DNA of 47,089 bases from Candidatus Bathyarchaeota archaeon. Lineage in GTDB: Archaea > Thermoproteota > Bathyarchaeia > Bathyarchaeales > Bathycorpusculaceae. How positions within the stretch are numbered: position 1 is the first letter of the stretch; each line of letters opens with the position of its first letter. This document shows positions 44,023 to 47,089 of the stretch, piece by piece. The notes beneath the pieces were generated by a model. That model was not told where the DNA came from. It saw only the letters and a program-made list of their open reading frames with translations, and searched no databases. Location: NCBI GenBank assembly GCA_003141855.1, contig PLNS01000027.1, forward strand, positions 1 to 47,089, read 5' to 3'. The position numbers were made by a program, and so were the translations under genes.

Positions 44023-44529
44023 TTGACTAGCAACTCTAAAATTACTGAGCGGTTTATCGCCAGTTTGGACGGTGCTAAAAACTACGCTGAAGTCTGGAAA
44101 ATCGTGAAGGAAACCGCTGAATGTGCTTTGGGCAAGCGCAGGGATAGCATGATGTTGTTTTTGGATGATTTGCCCCTGCAGTTAGGTGCCTACTACCCTG
44201 TTGGAACCAACAACATCGTGTTGAACCGGTCGCTGGTGGAGATTGTTGAGGCAGCCGTTAGCGATAAGCCAACCGTTAATGCTTTGGTGTATAATCTTTT
44301 GTTGCATGAGTATTTGCATGCGCTCGGTGAATATTCGGAGGTGGAGGTTAGGCGTTTGGTTGTTGAGGTAGCTAAGAAATGCTTTGGAGAACAGCACATC
44401 GCGACGGTGGTTGCACGTAAGTCGCCTTGGGTTTTGCTTAAGGATATTCCGCTGGGACCGTATAATGCTCCTAAGCGCGTGATGGAGATTGTTAAAGATT
44501 TTGAGAAAACGGGCAAATACATAGTTTAG
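44023..44529 (+). CDS. Small zincin-like metalloprotease
   Basis: A 168-residue soluble protein carrying LLHEYLHALGEYSEVEVRR. The HExxH and the Glu six residues after it form a plausible zinc site of the gluzincin/minigluzincin type. Before it are the two helices and three-stranded sheet expected of this fold (GTNNIVLNRSLVEI). There is no signal peptide, so it probably acts in the cytoplasm. The TTG 44023 start is uncertain. No substrate can be inferred. It is transcribed with the preceding two unknown genes, although 530 bases separate them. Confidence 0.68.
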   Translation: MTSNSKITERFIASLDGAKNYAEVWKIVKETAECALGKRRDSMMLFLDDLPLQLGAYYPVGTNNIVLNRSLVEIVEAAVSDKPTVNALVYNLLLHEYLHALGEYSEVEVRRLVVEVAKKCFGEQHIATVVARKSPWVLLKDIPLGPYNAPKRVMEIVKDFEKTGKYIV

Positions 44530-44612
44530 AGTTTGTGGGTTGTTGACTGAAAGTTGCTTAATGATAAAATAAAAAATTAGGCTTTCAAAGGGTTGCTGCT
44601 GAGTTTGCGCCC

Positions 44613-46913
44613 TTAAAAGTCTGGTTTCTTTTGGATGTTTTGTGGCAATCGAACCGTGAATTTTGTTCCATTGCCCTCTTGACTCTCAAAAGTCACATTG
44701 CCACTTAATGCTTCAGTCATGCGCTTAATTACTGCTAAGCCGAATCCTTGTCCCTTCGATTTTGTGGTGAACATAGGGGTAAATAGTTTGTTTTTCGCAT
44801 TTTCGGGTATGCCCACGCCTGTGTCCTCCACGGTTATGACGGCATCACTTGTTTTCTTGTCTTTGTAGGCGCGTATGACTAGTTTTCCGCCTTTGGGCAT
44901 GGCTTGAACTGCATTAGTAACCAGATTGTACATGATGCGGTTTATGTAAGCGGAGTCAACGACAACTTTTCTTGCTCCAGAGTCAACTTTAACGCTTACT
45001 TTAACGTTTTCGGGCAAGTCGTTCTTTGCTAATAACTCGCTGATTATGAGTTTTAGGTCGGCTTCTTCCATGTGTGGTTTAAGGGGTCTGGCGAAGTCTT
45101 GCAGGTCAGCGACGATTTTGTTGATGTAGTCGATGTTCTTTTCAATTTCTTGCAGACTTTCTAGGGTGTTCTTTTTCTCTTCGCTCTCTGGAACCGCGGC
45201 TAATTCTGTTTTAGCCAAGTAAACATCGCCAGTTATAGCCTGTAATGGATTTCGAATATCGTGTCCAACCATACCTGCAGTTGCACCAATAGCAGCGAGC
45301 CTTTCTGAATCCCTCAACTGTTTAGTCCGCTCTTCCACAAGCTTCTCCAAGTTCCTGTTAGTTTCCTCAAGCGCCTTTTCCGCTGTTATCCTTGATGTGT
45401 AATCTTCAACAAATGAAAAAACTGAAACCATTTTCCCCTTTTCATCAAGCAAAACTGAATTATACCATGTGCAATAAATCACTCTTCCATCTTTGGTAAT
45501 GTTGCGATTTGATGAAACAACCTTAGTCTCGCCACTGGTCAGCCTACCCATGGTTTTTTCTACTATCGGGATATCTGGCTCGTAAATCATGCGAAGATCC
45601 ATTATTGGTTTGCCAACAGTCTCCGAGGAGGTCCATCCAAACATTTTCTCAGCGTCACCAGCCCAACGGGTAACCACAAAATCGCGGTCCCACTCAACCA
45701 CCGCAAGAGGAATGTTCTCTGCATGGAACTTCAAACGTTGCTCACCCTCTCTTAGGGTCTCTTCAGCTTTTTTGCGTTCTGTGATGTCTCGGAAGATCAG
45801 CACTACACCTGAAATCTTGCTGTCTATATCTACTATTGGTGCACCACTGTCATCGATGGCAATTTCAGTTCCGTCTTTTCTAATCAAGACTGTGTGATTA
45901 GCCAAACCTACAATTAACCCGTTTTCCAATACTTTGCTAACTGGGTCTTCAACCTCAAAGCGGGTCTGCTCGTTAACGATATTGAAAATTTCCTTCACGT
46001 GTTTCAGCGATGCCTCACTCATTGCCCAACCTGTCAGCTCTTCAGCCACGCCGTTCATGAATGTAATTTTGCCCGACAAATCAGTGGCAATGACGGCGTC
46101 TCCGATGCTTGCTAAAGTAGTTGACCAGCGCTGCTCACTCTCCCGCAGAGAAGCTTGCGCTTGTTCCAGATCAGTTTTGGAAGCGGTGACTTCTTTCAAG
46201 TTTGCCGTCATTTTGTTGAATGAGCGCGACAGGTCAGTAATCTCGTCCTGCCTCTTAGTTTCTATAACGTATTCGAGGTTTCCCGAGCCTATTGTGTTAA
46301 TTCCATTTTGGAGGTCTGCTACCGATTTTAATGTTCTGCGAAAAACTATAAGGTAAATTGATGCTAAGAAAGCGCCGAATGTGGCTACAAGCGAAACAAT
46401 AAGCAAGATGTTTGTATCATTAACTTGGTGGGCTTGCGCATCTAATGATTGCGATAGTTGGTAGGCATCAGAGGTAAGTGCCGAACTCTGATTTGCCATA
46501 TTGCTCCACTTAAGCTGAAATACGCGGTCAATTCTGACACTTGCATTTCGAGAAGCACCTTGCAAGTATGAAACTACGTCATCAAATTGAGTATTAAGAT
46601 TTTGTAGGTCTTGGCTAACGTTGTTTGCAAGCAGTTGTTGTTGCACGTTGCTGGGTTTCAGATTTAACAAATCACTTGAGAGGGAAGTAAAGTTGGCTTT
46701 CCATTGAACAAGCGATGTTTCATTTTGGTAGAGGAAGTAATCGATAGATATGCTGTTTAAGTTACTTGCTCCTTGTTCGATGCTGCTGGAGATTGCTTCT
46801 TGGGCACTAAGTTGAGCCACTTGCTGTTCTGTGGTTAAAACAGACGCGGCAATAATAAGCAGTATTAAACTGAAAACGACGATGCAAATCAAAAACTGGG
46901 TTTTTATTTTCAT
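44613..46913 (-). CDS. Membrane sensor histidine kinase (HAMP-PAS-PAS-HisKA-HATPase)
   Basis: A 766-residue two-component sensor. Domains in order: membrane helix 1 (about 4-26), extracellular helical sensor (about 27-165), helix 2 (about 167-190), HAMP (about 190-245), PAS 1 (about 250-380), PAS 2 (about 390-510), coiled coil, dimerisation domain with the phospho-acceptor His in GHDIRNPL (about 552), then ATPase domain with N-box NAVQAM, G1 DTGVGIP and G2 GFGLAVIKR. ATG 46913 begins the first helix and follows GTGAT; a start 20 residues earlier has no support. No response regulator lies in the window, so its partner is elsewhere. Confidence 0.93.
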   Translation of the reverse strand: MKIKTQFLICIVVFSLILLIIAASVLTTEQQVAQLSAQEAISSSIEQGASNLNSISIDYFLYQNETSLVQWKANFTSLSSDLLNLKPSNVQQQLLANNVSQDLQNLNTQFDDVVSYLQGASRNASVRIDRVFQLKWSNMANQSSALTSDAYQLSQSLDAQAHQVNDTNILLIVSLVATFGAFLASIYLIVFRRTLKSVADLQNGINTIGSGNLEYVIETKRQDEITDLSRSFNKMTANLKEVTASKTDLEQAQASLRESEQRWSTTLASIGDAVIATDLSGKITFMNGVAEELTGWAMSEASLKHVKEIFNIVNEQTRFEVEDPVSKVLENGLIVGLANHTVLIRKDGTEIAIDDSGAPIVDIDSKISGVVLIFRDITERKKAEETLREGEQRLKFHAENIPLAVVEWDRDFVVTRWAGDAEKMFGWTSSETVGKPIMDLRMIYEPDIPIVEKTMGRLTSGETKVVSSNRNITKDGRVIYCTWYNSVLLDEKGKMVSVFSFVEDYTSRITAEKALEETNRNLEKLVEERTKQLRDSERLAAIGATAGMVGHDIRNPLQAITGDVYLAKTELAAVPESEEKKNTLESLQEIEKNIDYINKIVADLQDFARPLKPHMEEADLKLIISELLAKNDLPENVKVSVKVDSGARKVVVDSAYINRIMYNLVTNAVQAMPKGGKLVIRAYKDKKTSDAVITVEDTGVGIPENAKNKLFTPMFTTKSKGQGFGLAVIKRMTEALSGNVTFESQEGNGTKFTVRLPQNIQKKPDF

Positions 46914-46973
46914 TTTATCACTGCCTTCAACGGATGTTAACAGATTCGGGTTTATCAACAATAAGCCATCCAC

Positions 46974-46985
46974 GTATATATAATC
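46974..46985 (-). promoter_or_regulatory. TATA box of the histidine kinase
   Basis: Sense strand GATTATATATAC, a strong TATA box giving transcription from about 46950 and a leader near 40 bases before ATG 46913. Confidence 0.6.
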
Positions 46986-47009
46986 TAGGAAATTTAGGAC
47001 AAATGTTCG

Positions 47010-47089
47010 CTAGGTGAGGTTGCTGCTGATTGTCCATCTTGCCTCGTCTTCCATAGCGAGAACGAGCGGTTCTTCTTTAAATAAGGGGG
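47010..47089 (-). CDS. C-terminal end of an unidentified gene
   Basis: The last 25 residues of a gene entering from the right edge (PLFKEEPLVLAMEDEARW, then TISSNLT, TAG stop at 47010-47012). Composition and codon use look genuine. It ends 97 bases before the histidine kinase on the same strand. Too little is visible to name it. Confidence 0.45.
   Translation of the reverse strand, partial: PLFKEEPLVLAMEDEARWTISSNLT

Noticed and set aside
1-47089. CRISPR array, rRNA, tRNA or complete insertion sequence
   Set aside because: Direct inspection of all intergenic stretches showed no evenly spaced repeats, no conserved rRNA or tRNA segments and no transposase frame.

Overview
The window reads as a chromosomal segment of a mesophilic archaeon, most likely a member of the Bathyarchaeia (inference from gene content, not proven). 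The archaeal signs are TATA/BRE-type promoters placed 22-33 bases before start codons, many apparently leaderless genes, a TrmB-like regulator, a DUF5678/retropepsin pair, an AsnRS of archaeal length, and surface proteins with a single C-terminal membrane anchor. No tRNA, rRNA, CRISPR array or complete insertion sequence was seen.

Layout. 1-5.5 kb: the end of dnaK, then about 3.6 kb of insert (a frameshifted winged-helix/HEAT gene, two tiny genes, dispersed repeats, a retropepsin/DUF5678 pair), then dnaJ and a small membrane protein. 5.9-9.7 kb: an AT-rich island of short unknown genes. Six lie on the minus strand, each with its own near-identical promoter, and the last of them encodes a HEPN-like protein; two leaderless plus-strand genes follow. 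9.7-19.4 kb: core metabolism and transport (acetyl-CoA synthetase, acetate transporter, Ca2+-type P-ATPase, a flavin reductase, a PIG-V-like mannosyltransferase, AsnRS). 19.5-32.6 kb: cell-surface region with two paralogous PQQ-type beta-propellers, a TrmB-like regulator, an MFS transporter, a CDF metal exporter with three C-terminal dimer domains, and two further surface proteins.

32.7-37.7 kb is the most striking block: a CcdA/DsbD-like membrane protein, a NapH-like membrane [4Fe-4S] protein, one BcrB-like 2-hydroxyacyl-CoA dehydratase/benzoyl-CoA reductase subunit, BcrD- and BcrA-like ATPases, and a Chromatium-type 2[4Fe-4S] ferredoxin. This looks like an ATP-driven low-potential reductase wired to a membrane electron donor, with no BcrC partner in the window.

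37.9-47.1 kb: a PD-(D/E)XK-like gene interrupted by an in-frame UGA, an unknown membrane protein, a second repeat family, a group of unknown proteins including a small HExxH zincin-like protein, and a large HAMP-PAS-PAS histidine kinase.

Features that cut across regions: a dispersed intergenic repeat built round GGGGTAGGTC; several genes whose only plausible start is AUA, AUU or CUG (or whose start is hidden by a one-base error); and a matched 5'-terminal hairpin on the transcripts of both propeller genes.
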